Below, piece by piece: positions 33,006 to 45,383 of a stretch of 64,000 nt of DNA. The notes under the pieces were generated by a model that was not told the DNA's origin, ran no database searches, and saw only the letters and a list, made by a program, of their open reading frames with translations. A program made the position numbers and the translations under genes. Numbering within the stretch: position 1 is the stretch's first letter; the number at the start of each line of letters is the position of its first letter. Origin of the DNA: Otatea glauca (Eukaryota > Streptophyta > Magnoliopsida > Poales > Poaceae); contig CM070722.1 in NCBI GenBank assembly GCA_036346275.1, positions 60,239,524 through 60,303,523 on the forward strand, read 5' to 3'.

Positions 33006-34208
33006 ATGAATCCTAAACGACGACAGGATCCAGTGATGCATGGAAGCAGTGGCAAATCTAGGATGAAAATATAGGGTGGGCTTAAAGTACTAAACTAAAG
33101 TGAGGTAAACATACTAAATATAGTACTGTGCAACTGAAAGTTTGAAATTAATACATGAATAGAAAAGAAACATAGCAGGAAAGTAAAAATACAATGAAAA
33201 AAGTACCTCACTAGATGCTAATGGAAAGGCATCCAAAAACACATTAATATGCGTCCAAAGCGATCTGTATATCCAAATTTGCAAAATTAGTAAATAGTCA
33301 AGACTTAAAAAGTATTTGAGTATTTTGTAAATTTGTATACTATAAATTTATAAATTGACTATTGAGTTTTCAGTAATGATATTCACTAATCATGAATCAA
33401 TTATAAGTTTATAACTACTCACTATTCTCCAATTAGTCATCAATATTAAGTTATTCACTAATTCACCAATCATGAGTCATAACCATTCAACAAATCAGCA
33501 GAGTAGCACATACCGGGCTACTTGTAGCTGTTGGCACTGGGCAGCAGAGCTGAGTTGAGCCAGAACGATTGTGCACAGCTGTCGGTCATCGGTTGCCAGC
33601 ACAGTACTCAGTACTCACCAAGTCACCAGCTATTCTCCTCAATGGCTCACTAGCTCAGTCAGTCAAGGCTTTAGCCTTTTAGTTGTATGCCGCGTATGCT
33701 TCTCGTCTTCTCCTCACGGCCCACGCACTCCGTCTCTCACTGTCTCACCCTCCTCAAGTCTCGTTCTCCAGTCTTCGGATGAGCACATCTGCCTCGGCGC
33801 GTCAGTGGCTCGGCTGGCCCTCGGAGTCGGCAACTCGGCCCTTGCTGTCGGTGGCTCGTTGTCACGCCTCCCACGACCTCGTGCAAACCGCCCATCCTGG
33901 CTGTCCTGACCCTGTGGATTGATTTGGGGATTTGGTCGAGGATTTGGGGATTGGTCTGGGGATTTGGGGATTGATCTCGGGATTTGGTTGGGGATTTGGG
34001 GAAAGAGAGTGGATTGGATCTGTGATTCTGTGGTGTACTGGTGTGTTGATGGTGTTTCTTCGTTGGTTAAGGACAAGCGAAAAGATCTTGAGTATAATGA
34101 AGCATTAGTTGCATCAAAGTACTTAAGACACTTTTAAATCATTCAAATTGATTAGGGTTGTGCTCAATCAATCGTGAGGGCATCCATTATGTGTTAATGG
34201 AGTGCAGT
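33006..34208. other. Intergenic DNA with a G-run repeat
   Basis: No gene is recognised. An AT-rich part (33,040-33,500) begins AGTGGCAAATCTAGGAT, a phrase seen at ends of some grass transposons, but I cannot define an element. A C/T-rich part follows, then at 33925-34001 a GGGGATTTGG repeat listed among the findings. Confidence 0.4.
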
Positions 34209-36712
34209 TGATGATTGAGGCAACTGTGTTTATTGGACTAACAATCTTTCATGAGTTGTAAAGTAGATTGAGTCCAAGAAAATGAAGAATCGGGAAGAAG
34301 TTATCATGTGTTGATGAGCTTCAAGAATGAATCCCGAAGTGAAGTGAAGTGAAACTAGATAAGGTTCATCATGTGTTGATGAACAAGAAGAAAAGACCCG
34401 GCTTAGAGAGAAGATGATGGAAATCATAAAAGCTCCAAGTGTGATAGAGGCAAAGGTATAACTAGTTAGGACTAAGGATGTGTTCCTAGTCTTTTACCGG
34501 TCTCGGTGTTTGGATGGGAGACCGGGTTGCTAGTTAGGTGCCGTACTATTAAGAGGGGTTGAGTCATTTAGCTTGAGCTTCATCATGTGTTGATGAATTC
34601 AATCATATTCACTCTAGCTCACTCTCTTGGTTGGTTCTTGTATGAGCTAAGTATTTGCATGTGTTGCAAATAAGTGAGCTTATGCTTACTTCTTATTGAA
34701 TCTTAATTGATCTGGTTTTTGCATGGAACTATGGATTTGCATGTATTGCAAAAGGGAGATAGCTTATGAAATATTGTTTATGTGGTTATTGCTTGGAGCT
34801 AAGTTTTCATGTGATGCAAAAGGAGAGAGCTCAAGCAATTTGGTTTAAAGTGGTTGCATGGAACTAGAGATTTGCATGTGTTGCAAATAGAGAGCTCATG
34901 CACTTGAGTTTGAGTTGTGGTTTGCTTGGAGCTAAGATTTGCATGAGTTGCAAAAAGAGAGCTCAAGCATTTGTTTTTAAATGTTTGATGTTTGTATTGA
35001 GTTAGGTATTTGCATGTGTTGCAAATGGAGAGCTCATGAATTGGAGAATTAGCTTGTGACTTGATCATGTGTTGATCGTCACAAGGCTAAAAAAGGATTA
35101 TGCTTTGTGCTTGCAAAATGAGTTTTTGCAAAACATTGATGTTTATGGTTCTTATCCTGGAGCATGAGATAAGCATTTGCAAATATGTTTTGCAATATGT
35201 TGAGATCATGTGTTGATTATCTCATGGTTCTAGATGTGATTTTAAGTGGTTGGATTTGTTATTTGCAAATGAACTAGAGATTATGGGTTTCGATCCTATA
35301 GCATGTGAATAGGGTTTGCAAATGTGTTTTGCAAATTGACTTAATCATGTATTGATCATCACATGGCTAAGAGGATTGATCTCATATTTTTATAGTTTAT
35401 TTACGAATGTGTTTTGCAAATAAATTGGAGTTTAAAGTGATTCTTTAGAGTATGTGATTAACATGTGCACATGTGTTTTTCATAGGGTTGTGATCATGTG
35501 TTGATTCTCACATAGCTCAAAGAATCAATTCTTGATTTGGAGAAAAGTTTATGCGCAAAAATCGGATTTGGAGTCAGTAATGTCGGTATGACCGGACCAC
35601 CTCCGGTCATACCAGATGTCGGTGTGACCGGGGCCCCTTCGGTGTGTAATTTCCAGAGAAGTGATTTTCTGCGCTAAGGTGACGGTATGACCGGACCACC
35701 TCCGGTCATACCGGCCGTGAAATTTTTCTGATGCTCTGAGGAGCGGTCATACCGGCCCTAAGGCGGTATGACCGGGCTCCCAGGGTATTTTTTCCCAAAT
35801 TTCCCCGAACGGCTAGTTTTTCTTGTGGAGGCTATATAAGGAGCTTTGGGGGCTGGCAGTTTAGAGTTGTTGGCTTTGTTGAGTAATTGGGTGAGGTGTT
35901 GCATGTGTTGCACACTCACATTTGGTTTTTAGGCTAAGAGTGAGCTCTAATTGCATATGTTGCAATTAGGAGAGGATTGAGAGGCTCTTGTGCATGTGTT
36001 GCATTCCCAAATTTAGTTCTTGAGCTAAGAGTGAGCTCTAATTGCATGTTTTGCAATTAGGAGAGGATTGATAGCCTCTTGTGCATGTGTTGCATTTGAG
36101 GGGAGCTTTGTGCATGTGTTGTACTCGGTGATCACCATTGTACATGTGTTGTACTTGGTGGAGCTCAAGCTAGAGGGCTTGACTTGTTACTCTTGGTGTC
36201 GTGCGCAGTGATCTTCTCAAGGAGATTGTGAGAAGGCCCGACAAAGTTGTGAAGGTCGTAGCTCACCTACTCAGAGGGGGAAAGAGCTACCACTAGTGAA
36301 ATCGAGGCGGGTGCTCAATTCGTGGAGCTGGTCCAAAGCGGTTTGGGCTTGCCTCAACGTGGATTAGGGGAGACCAGTAAGTTTCCAAACACCACGGTAA
36401 AAAGTATTGTGTCTCCTTGTGTATGCTTGCAATTCCTTATTTACATTATTGCAATTTACATTCCTAGAATTAAATTGCTTGCTTGTCTTTAGGATTGTAA
36501 TTTTTTGTTAGAGACATAATTAGCTAATGCACTTAATGAGTCTAGTTGACTTAGACTTTAATTGTCAAAACCGTAGTTTATCGCTTCCCCATCTTTTATT
36601 ATTTAGGTTTTGACATAAGGGTACTTAGACGAGATTTTAATTAATTGTAGAAGAAAATTTTAAAGCTGCCTATTCACCCCTCTCTAGTCGGCATCCTCGA
36701 TCTTACACCCTA
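34209..36712 (+). repeat. LTR-like block of a retrotransposon (truncated or solo)
   Basis: The block has features of a long U3-R-U5. An upstream part contains a motif GCATGTGTTGCAAAT recurring about every 67-82 bp (34657, 34739, 34807, 34874, 34941, 35012). There are inverted GGTATGACCGG / CCGGTCATACC words at 35585-35780, a TATA box at 35833, and a downstream end TATTCACCCCTCTCTAGTCG followed by CTTACA at about 36712, a usual U5 end of grass copia-type LTRs. The start TGATGATTGAGG at 34209 is a guess and no target duplication or primer-binding site is clear. Confidence 0.45.
35833..35840 (+). promoter_or_regulatory. TATA box in the LTR-like block
   Basis: GGCTATATAAGGAGC is a strong plant TATA context. 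It lies roughly two-thirds through the LTR-like block, where the U3/R border is expected. Confidence 0.5.
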
Positions 36713-38194
36713 CAATGGGCGGTAGCACCGGACTTCCAGATTCTTTGTTTCAACAAATATGGAATTTCAATTTGAATTTTTGTATGACATGATGCATGAT
36801 CTTAAGCATAGATTTGAGCCTTTAAACCCTAGATGACATCAAAATAATCGTCAAGACCCCTCTTAATAGTACAGTCCTAATTCTAGTAATCCGATCTTTT
36901 CTCCAAACTTCGAGATCGAAAAAAAGCTATGAAAAAATCCTTAAATATTTATACCTTATCCATTTTGTCTTAACGCGTTGATCTTCTATTCATCAACTTC
37001 ATGCTTTCATAATCATCGAAACTTGGACCAACATATTCTCAAAATGCTCAAATGGGAAATGTTAGTCCTTTAACCGTAATTGTCATTAATTACCAAAATC
37101 AAATCGAATTGGGAGCCTAGATGCTTGCACTTGTGGGTAAAGTTGTACACCTCTATAGAGTGTAAATCTAATCGATTAGCCGCACCCACGGTCATGGGCA
37201 CTTGGTGAAGTCATCACATGGTTAGATGTTTTATTATTTTCAAAATGTCTGGTTTCATCTGTTATGCCTCGTTTTGGCAAGGAATATGTTGGCAGGAATT
37301 GGATCTCTCGAAGCTCATGTCATCGAGGACTGTGAGTTATTACTTATGCTGTATCTATTACTTTCATATCAGTTAAATTTGCTTTTACAAATTTCATTTC
37401 TAAATTACAATTTGATTTACAAAATCAATGTTGCTTTATGCAAATTAACCGTAGAAGCTATCTTTCATTTAACCTGCATTACTGCATTTGTAAATACCAC
37501 CTTAAGTCTTGCGGAGTACGAATGTACTCAACCTTGCTTATTATGTTGTTTTAGGTGGATAAAAAAACAAAGCTTCGAAGAATACCTTTCGTCGCAGGTT
37601 GCGGGAATTTCATATGGAGCGATCTTTTTAGGGATTTATGCCTTGTCAGTTGCCTACGGGATGGATGGGCACACTAAAGACTTTGCTTCTTCTGTGCTAT
37701 ATACATATATGTTCTGAATTGTAAATACAATGTATAAATAGCTTCCGCTTTAATATCATTGTGTGTGGTTGTGATTCTAATTGTTGTAAATGTGCGTACT
37801 AACCACTGATAATGGGACTAGTACTGTATGCACATGAGATTCTTATTTTCACATTTTATGTGAAAATGGGGGTCGTTACAGAGACCTACCATTCTAACCT
37901 TCACTGAAAATTCCAATAAATTTTGGCAAAATTCAAATTTAAAGAACACTGGATTGGGCCGGTTACTAGAAACCGGTTGGGGTCTGAGAAAAATCCAAAA
38001 ACTGGGATTTTGAAATCCTGACTAGAAACTCGTTATATTAACCTTTTAACACCCCATGTTCTTCTATGTTCTCACCATTATGTTTTGAATTTCACATTTT
38101 TTACAACATAAATTTGATCATTCTGGTAACAGTTTGGTCAATTAGTACTTCACTTTGAACAAATATAATGGATATTGTAATTTTTCTTTTTCAG
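36713..38194. other. AT-rich repeat-derived DNA upstream of the Pol I exon
   Basis: The stretch 36,840-37,885 has phrases known from grass LTRs (TCAAGACCCC near 36850, GAGTACGAATGTACTCAACC at about 37515, GGGGGTCGTTACA at its end). I read it as a worn LTR; the open frame 37226-37717 inside has no recognisable domain. The last 300 bases would be the intron before the exon at 38195. Confidence 0.35.
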
Positions 38195-38753
38195 ATTGCC
38201 CAGAAGACAGCTAGGTCCATTCTTGTGAAGGCCTGTAAAAATATTGATCGATGTACAGTTATTAAGACAGAGAAGGAAGATAGTCCTATCCTTCTACAAA
38301 CGGCAGGAGTGAACTTCGAAGTATTCTGGAATCTAGAGGACTACCTCGACATCAACGAAGTTAGATCCAATGATATACATGCTGTGTTGAAGACATATGG
38401 GGTAGAGGCTGCAAGGGCCACCATCATCCAGGAAGTGAGCGGTGTATTTAAAGCCTATGGTATAGATGTAAATTAATATGAGGCACCTGAGCATGATCGC
38501 GGACTTCATGACCTTCGATGGTGGTTACCGACCGATGAGCAGGCAAGGGATGGGTCAGTTCAGCACCTCACCATTTGGCAAGATGACTTTTGAGACAGCA
38601 ACCAAATTCATTGTGGAAGCAGCTTCTCACGGAGAGGCTGAAACGCTCGACTGCCCTTCGGCAAGCGTATGCCTGGGGAAACCGGCTAAGATGGGAACTG
38701 GCTGCTTTGGCTTGCTGCAGAATATTGGCTTGGAGCAGCCATTGGTAATGTAA
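38195..38753 (+). pseudogene. NRPA1: RNA polymerase I largest subunit, C-terminal exon fragment with frameshift
   Basis: NRPA1 is the catalytic subunit that transcribes 45S rRNA in the nucleolus. The exon starts at 38195 after TTTTTCTTTTTCAG and reads IAQKTARSILVKACKNIDRC, EDSPILLQTAGVNFEVFWNL and VLKTYGVEAARATIIQEVSG, the Rpb1 domain 5 of Pol I. At 38474-38477 an extra four bases give a TAA stop after GIDVN. The next frame continues with RHLSMIADFMTFDGGYRPMS, GMGQFSTSPFGKMTFETATK and ends ...LEQPLVM at TAA 38751-38753, the natural C-terminus. About 185 residues of a protein of some 1,600-1,700 are present. No other Pol I exon is visible upstream in the window, where transposon DNA fills the space. 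It is probably a truncated duplicate, not the functional gene. Confidence 0.9.
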
Positions 38754-40798
38754 GCGTGCATTGAGACCACTGATCAGCTTGTCTACTTGAGCCCAAAAAT
38801 TTTGATCGAAGCTGCCTTAGAGCAAGAAAGTGGGGACTGGTTTTGTTTCCTTGTAGGGCACGCATGCTGCTTCAGTAGGACCAGCACTGTTTTTCAGATG
38901 ACTTCTGTGTTGCTTGAAAAAACCCAATGAAACATGATATAATGATAGAAGAGCTATGTTCCGAGTTGATCTCCTTTTACTTTGGAAAAAAAGATGTACC
39001 CTTCGATGCGTAATCCAAACAGAAATACATACTTCACCGTTGTTATTACCGCGTCTCCTAGGCAACGTCTAGTCGCTGTCTAGGTGTTCTAGCGGCCTGG
39101 GAGGGACGCCAAGACACGGTGCCTCGACTGGCGCCATCCTCAATAGGGGCAGTCTCGCCGGATTCGCTCCCTCCAAGCTGTGCCTCCATGGTGGATCTGC
39201 GTCGGCTGCCCGGGACCGACGCGCCTCCAGCCAGTCGCCGCTATCGAGCCAGTTGAGGCTACTCGAGGTCACCAGCACCTCTCTCGCCTCCACCGATCGG
39301 TAAGATTTCCAATCCTGATCTGGCAATCCCCCTCCCCCTCCGCGCTGCTATCGCCCCCGCCGTCGTTGTCGCTGCTTCTGCGTCGCCGCCGCTGCTCCGC
39401 TCCCTTGTTGCTGTTGCTGCTGCTGGTGCTCTACTCCCTAGTTGCTAGGGGTGCTAGTGCTCATATAATCATGCTATCGCATTTATATTGGTCGTCTAAC
39501 TGTTGTCTAGGCATCATGCTCCGGAGGCGACTCGTCTCGCTAGGATGCCATGATAACCATGTACTTCGCGTTATACATGGTATCATTGTTGTTGTTGTGA
39601 ATTCCTTGGGTGGTACTACCCAGTAGCCAGCATAATATTTTGAAAGCTTCGAAAAGAGGTCTAAAACATGATCACAAGGGATTCAGGTTGTGGCTGTTGT
39701 GCAGTTCTCGTTTTGTACAAATGACTGATGTGCAGATTTTGACTGGCCCGAGCTTCGTCGTTTTGACTGCAAACTGTTGTTGGATTAACTCGTGACCTTG
39801 TCAATAGAAGAATATTTTTTTTTAAAAAAAATTAGCCAGAATACTTATATTCATAATAGAAGAAAGAACAACACAGGCGAACTACATACGCACACGTACA
39901 CATGCGTAGCACCCGCGTCTCGCACACACCCGAGTCGAAACGAGCTCGAACACGAGCGGGCGGAGCGAGCTTCACTTGCTCCCGCCGTCGGGCTGAAGCC
40001 TCGATCGCGTCAATGGAAGAATATGTCCGAGCCGGTTGGCGTAACTGGCTAAGCGTGCCCCGTTAGCAAATAGCCAGCTGCATATACGCGTCTAGGAGGC
40101 TAGAGGCTTAAACACAACTAGCTAGGGACACGCGCTACGCTGCGTCATGCGAAATCTCGTCTTCGTTTTTTCTGTGTAATCATGTTTCTCTTTTTAAAAC
40201 AAAAATCGCTAGGCCCGTCGGCGAATCCATAGACTGCTATAAACCGTCGGCGAATCTGTGAACTGCTATAAATCGTCGATGAATATGCGGTTTTTTGTTT
40301 TTAGGAGAAAATAGATGATTTTTTTGCGTAATTCGAAGTTTCTGTTTTTAAAAAGGATCTAAACGTAATTTCGGTTTTGTCGGGTCTATTTTGTGCTAAA
40401 ACATTGGAGGACTCAAACGTAAACCGCGGAGGGACACGAACGTAATTTCTTATTTTTCGAGTCCTTTCGTTAAAAACCTGAAAGGACCTAAACGCGATTT
40501 TGATTTTTCTGAAGGGCCTTTCCGCTAATTTGCTGACGTGGCGACTGCCTCCAGGAATCCTCTCCGCTATAAGTAATATATAGATTCCAAATTCAGGTTC
40601 TTCCACGTTGCCATTTGGGTACCACGGATGTAGGGATCGCCGGCGCCGCGCCAACCGTAGGCCCGATGGTGCGCGTTGGCAAGTCGGCACCCACAGGCGG
40701 CAGGCCTCAGCTGCAGTTTCCTAGCTCGGGAGGCCGCGCGGTTCCAAGGAGCTCAGTGAGGATCTATTTTTTCATCTAATAGATTAGATTAGCTAGCA
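38754..40798. other. Former 3' UTR and intergenic repeats
   Basis: 38754-38960 may be the 3' UTR of the Pol I fragment. 39,060-39,560 is GC-rich with CTAGG and GTCTAGGC words at both sides, perhaps a degenerate inverted repeat. 40,205-40,290 holds a segment of about 38-40 bp (CCGTCGGCGAATC...GACTGCTATAAA) repeated roughly two and a half times. No gene is recognised. Confidence 0.4.
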
Positions 40799-41054
40799 CT
40801 CTCTTCAGTTACAAATAGTTATCGTTTTGGATATTGACACGGTCTCTAAACACAACTTTAACCACTAATTTCTATTATAATATATTTATAAAATCCAATA
40901 AAATCATAATATTATGGAAGTACTTTTCGAGACAAACTCATAAATATGATTTTCATGTTTCCAATCTAAATATTTAAAAACATATTAACAGTTAAAGTTT
41001 TGAAAATTTGACTCCACCTATATCAAAACGATAATTATTTATGACTGGAGAGAG
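40799..41054. mobile_element. Stowaway-type MITE (slightly degraded)
   Basis: The left end CTCTCTTCAGTTACAAATAG and the inverse of the right end CTCTCTCCAGTCATAAATAA match, and both continue into TTATCGTTTTG. The right flank is TA (41055-41056); the left flank has mutated to CA. Internal sequence resembles the MITE at 9173-9402 in reverse order, so the two are related. Confidence 0.8.
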
Positions 41055-41056
41055 TA

Positions 41057-44000
41057 TTTATTTATATTTCTTTCTACATTAAAGTAATAAAAATCAACTG
41101 CATTACGTTGGGCTAGTCTGTTCTGATGGGCTCAGCAGACAGGTATTGGTTTCGTTAAGGTTGGCCCATCTTTTGGGCTGGGCCTCCCGTTCAGTTCGCT
41201 GCATCAGCCAAGCACAGAGATGCTGCCCCTGGAAGCGCTAAAGCTCGTGATCTGGGACTGGGTGCTGCGTGTAACATCCCGCCTAAACTTGCTTAAAGTC
41301 CGGTCCATAGCAGGAAATCTCGATTACATTTTGGTTCTCGTTTCGTATAAAAAAGTTAACCAGAGACGTTATATTTAAATACAATGTGTATTACATACTA
41401 CTTCAACTCACTTTATATAAGTAATACGAGACTAACACCACCACCGCTAACTCTACATAGTCCGGGTAGATGATAGCCACGCGACAACATCGGCCGCGAC
41501 AGGACGCGCTGCGAATTCCACAGCTCACGGCTGATGATCCCGATGCCCTGCCTGCGTTGTGCATGCGTTCCTTCCTCTCGCCAGAAAGCAGCATATCGAT
41601 GGACAGATTGATCCGAAACGATGCATCATGTGCCATGTTACCGGCCGCTCGCGTAATGACGCGCGCCTGGCCCTGTGGTTCATGCTTGCTAGCTACCCCA
41701 TCGGCCTAGAGAAGCTTCATCTTTTGTTCCTGAGAGGACAGGGAAATAATATTCCACCCCATCAAGCTCAAGGTAGGATGTGCTGATGCATGAGTAGGAT
41801 ATGTAAGTCCTCGGTCAGTAACTGGTGTGATTGGCTTGAAGTACTTGCCGTAAAGGTCCTGAGTTCGAGACCTCGCTATGTGTGGTATCATAGATCGTAT
41901 CCAACGGTTAAGTGTGCCTAGGATAGAGTGGCTAGCGATTACTGCACTAGGAAATTGAACATTTTTTTTAAAAAAGAAGAAGAATGAATTGAGCACATAT
42001 GTAGTTGCTTTGCTAGATTAGTGTGGGCAATGCCTTTTTTCACTACACGGTGGATTAATAAGCTATGCTTACAAAACGGTAGGGAATCCTTTCCTACCGA
42101 AACTGATCGCTTTTTTAGCCTCTCGCGATCTATATTTGCAATTTCATTCGAAAGGGAGCTACATTTGAAAAAAAAAATGAAGGGGTTAAAAAAGTGGCCA
42201 TTTCTTCCTACTGTTGTAGTAAAAAAAAAACAGAAGGAAAGAGAGTAGTCTCTCATGGATCAGGGATAATAGTGCCATTAATTATTTGCTGCCTGGCAGT
42301 GCCTGATTTCACTGTTTTCCCCTAAGATCAAGTCATCAACAAAAGGAAAACAGTAGGAGGGAAGAGCCACCAGCCCTCCTGCAGGCTGCCTGTAGGGCAC
42401 AAGATATCCCAAGCAACTGAATTTTGCAGCCTTCCGCACCGATCGAGTACTCCATTTGCAGCTTTGCGGTGGCTGCAGATCGATCGATACATCGATGCGA
42501 TCCATGCATGTAATTGTAAATGCTCCATCCATCGATCCTACAGCACATGCGTTTGGTCTCATGCATGCAAAATTAAGCCGTGCCTAGCGCACATGCTCTC
42601 CAGAAACACAAAAAACTCGCACTGTTCTCCATGACTGCGATCAGGAGCTCAACAGCGCACTCGATCCATCGAGCTAGACTCTCTCCTTTGTGTTCATGCC
42701 GACCCACGAACATAGTCGCACACTGTTCACCCACAGTGGATGCAGATCGATATACCATCGACATCATTCGCGTTGTGCATGCACAACGCTTCAGAGAAAC
42801 ATGCGAATCGAGGCAACAGTCTTGGCCTGCCAAGATCCGAGGCAGCCGCATCATTCTGTCGCGCCATACATGCTAGCTCTCACTGGCCTGCAGTGCAGCG
42901 AGTAGTAATTGTGCTGCCGCGCGACGACGCGGCAAGCCTCTCTGTGCTCTCACAGTTCCCTGGACGTATCCTAGCCTGTGGCTTGCATGGATCATCGATC
43001 GATCGATCATGGTGGTGCGTGTGCATTCGCCGGTCCCAGCCTATCCCTTCATCCCGTTTTGCCTCCAATCAGTCGATCGCAAGAGCTGCAAGGAATCTCT
43101 GAACAATGTTGGCCTGATCGGTTGAGTTATCGCGATGGCAATTGAAGAGAGGAGAGGAGCTAGCAGCTAGCTAGGCCGTTTCTGGGATCATGAGATATGC
43201 AGAAAAAGAATTAAGGACCGGACAAACCAAAAGCGACAGCTAGAAACAGTGCTGGCAATGGCATTTTCTTGGTTTTGAATTTTGACCATCCATGGGTGGT
43301 GTCTACCCTGCAGGTGGCTGCACTTTCAGGAGCATGCGAGGGCACTACAGCATGTATAGCATTGCTCCTGCTTCAATCCTGGCAGCTGCTTAGAAGCATA
43401 TGGCGATTGATTCCCTGCCATTTTGCTGGTTGAAGCTTGTGTGCGAATTCAGACTTGTTCCTGAAAATACTAAAACCACACAGTCAAGTCGACGGCACTG
43501 CTCTGCGATAGTCTGATCCGTGCGGATCAAGGAGAAAATGACGGCGAAAAGCCTTAGATACAGTTCTCGATTGCTTGACAAGCATGGAAATATTTGGACA
43601 CAAGGCATAAATTCAAATAGAAATACTTGGATAAATTGGTTGTAGCATGTGTGTACAGAGGGGTTATTGTTTAAGGGAAGCAAATGAAACAGTATTGGTC
43701 CTTGGGCCACTGCAACAGTACACTTGATCATAAGATTCTTTTTGTATGGGAGGACCACTGCACTCGCCTATAGTTTTCCAAGGCCAACTTCAAGGCATCA
43801 AATCTCTGTACTACAAGTCTACAACTACCTGTCTCTCTGTGTCCATCTCTCCCTACTTCCATATACTTCTCCATGCATATCCACTCACTGCATTGCCTGA
43901 TGTAACAAGGACAAAATAAATGGAGTACGTTGGTGGCCTCCAAACTAAGTGAAATTGCAGCCATATATTTGTATATGCAGTACATTAAATTTAGTATAGT

Positions 44001-45213
44001 ACGTAGTATTTATTTATACTTTCTTTGGTAGTAGAGTAGTAGGAATACTCTTAACAAATCAATGACTATATTTGATTTCTACTACTCACCATATACTACT
44101 AATATAATGTATTGTAAAATTTCTCAAAAAGAAATGCAATTAAAGCCAACAACTTTCGAGATTTGGTAAAATTGTAATTAGGGACATACTGTCTTGTAGC
44201 ACCTTTACTTTGGTGGGGAGCAACAAGATAGAAAGAAAAAGACCAAAGTTGGTTTTTTATGGCTAGCTCTATCTCCATGACAACTTGTAGCCATAAAAAA
44301 GTGTGCTTTCTTTGTGGGTGTAATATATTGTCATGCAATAATCTTATCTTTTAACTATGTATGTCCACACTATAGAATTTTCCCTGGTAGCATATGTTGC
44401 TCCTTCACATTCGGAAAAGAACATGATTGGACTCTTGCACTGTAGATGTCCATGCTCGATCATATGTTTTGTAATCATACATCATATGGAAATGCTGGAC
44501 CATAATTAAATTTCAGAATATGGTGTGGTTGTTCGTTGCGGCAACGGCATCAAGCAATTGTGCTTAGAACAGCGGTGTTTATGGTGATCCTGACACGAGA
44601 TGGGAAGCCATGGCTAAGCTATGGGGTTTACCATCAAACTTGATAGCTAAACAGTTCATCCTTTCCAACTCCGACGTCGGCTTTATTGAAGTGTTTTTGT
44701 CGTGCGTGGTTTTTCACATTTTTGAACATTTAATTAATCTGACAAATATGGATCGGCACAAGCCTGATCGATATTAATCCACCAACATCATCGCCGAGTA
44801 CGAGGGCAAAAAGTATTATTTAACTTTCTGTGTTTCGATCATGAGAGGTGCTTCCATACTTTTTGTTTTAAAGTTGCACAAATATTAAAGCATGAGTGAA
44901 TGGTAGATAGTTATTACTTACCTCTTCATTTGCTTAAAGATTTGTGCAACTTGTATTGAGAGGGAAAGCATTGAAGCATTGCTCTTCGGTCATTTATGTA
45001 TACTGGGTGTACGGCTTAACCGGTCGCAGCATCAGTCAAGAGGGGATTGCACTGCAGATTGTTGTCTCGCTATGTTATAGAAGAAAAGAAGTTTCTTTGA
45101 ATATAATCTAGACTTTTCATTGTAAGACAAGTACTATATTGTAAGGTAAATGGAGATCACTATGCAATTATCAATCGGATAAAATTGATTTTTTTTAAGT
45201 TATTCCATATAGG
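41057..45213. other. Long intergenic stretch, no gene recognised
   Basis: At 41,272 TGTAACATCCCGCCT looks like an LTR start, without a partner. At 41861-41872 GAGTTCGAGACC resembles a Pol III B box (see findings). 42,480-43,100 is rich in ATCGATCG and GCATGCATG words. The rest is AT-rich. Short open frames here have no recognisable domain. Confidence 0.4.
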
Positions 45214-45383
45214 TCTATGTATGTAATATAAAGACTAGCCTCTTAAAGATTAAGATAAATAATATAAGAGAAAATTACTCTAAAACTTTTGTGTTCGTTC
45301 TATGTATGTAATATAAAGACTAGCCTCTTAAAGATTAAGATAAATAATATAAGAGAAAATTACTCTAAAACTTTTGTGTTCGT
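45214..45383 (+). repeat. Exact 85-bp tandem duplication
   Basis: A unit beginning TCTATGTATGTAATATAAAG and ending TTTTGTGTTCGT is present twice, 45214-45298 and 45299-45383. I find no difference between the copies. Confidence 0.95.

Noticed and set aside
37226..37717. 163-residue hydrophobic open frame
   Set aside because: It lies in LTR-like sequence and has no recognisable domain; its Leu-rich runs come from AT-rich DNA.
39060..39560. Inverted CTAGG-rich ends suggesting another transposon
   Set aside because: Matches are short and patchy, and no target duplication is seen.
43327..43370. Small hairpin CAGGAGCATGC / GCATTGCTCCTG as a miRNA precursor
   Set aside because: The stem is only about 11 bp with a bulge and matches no miRNA I know.
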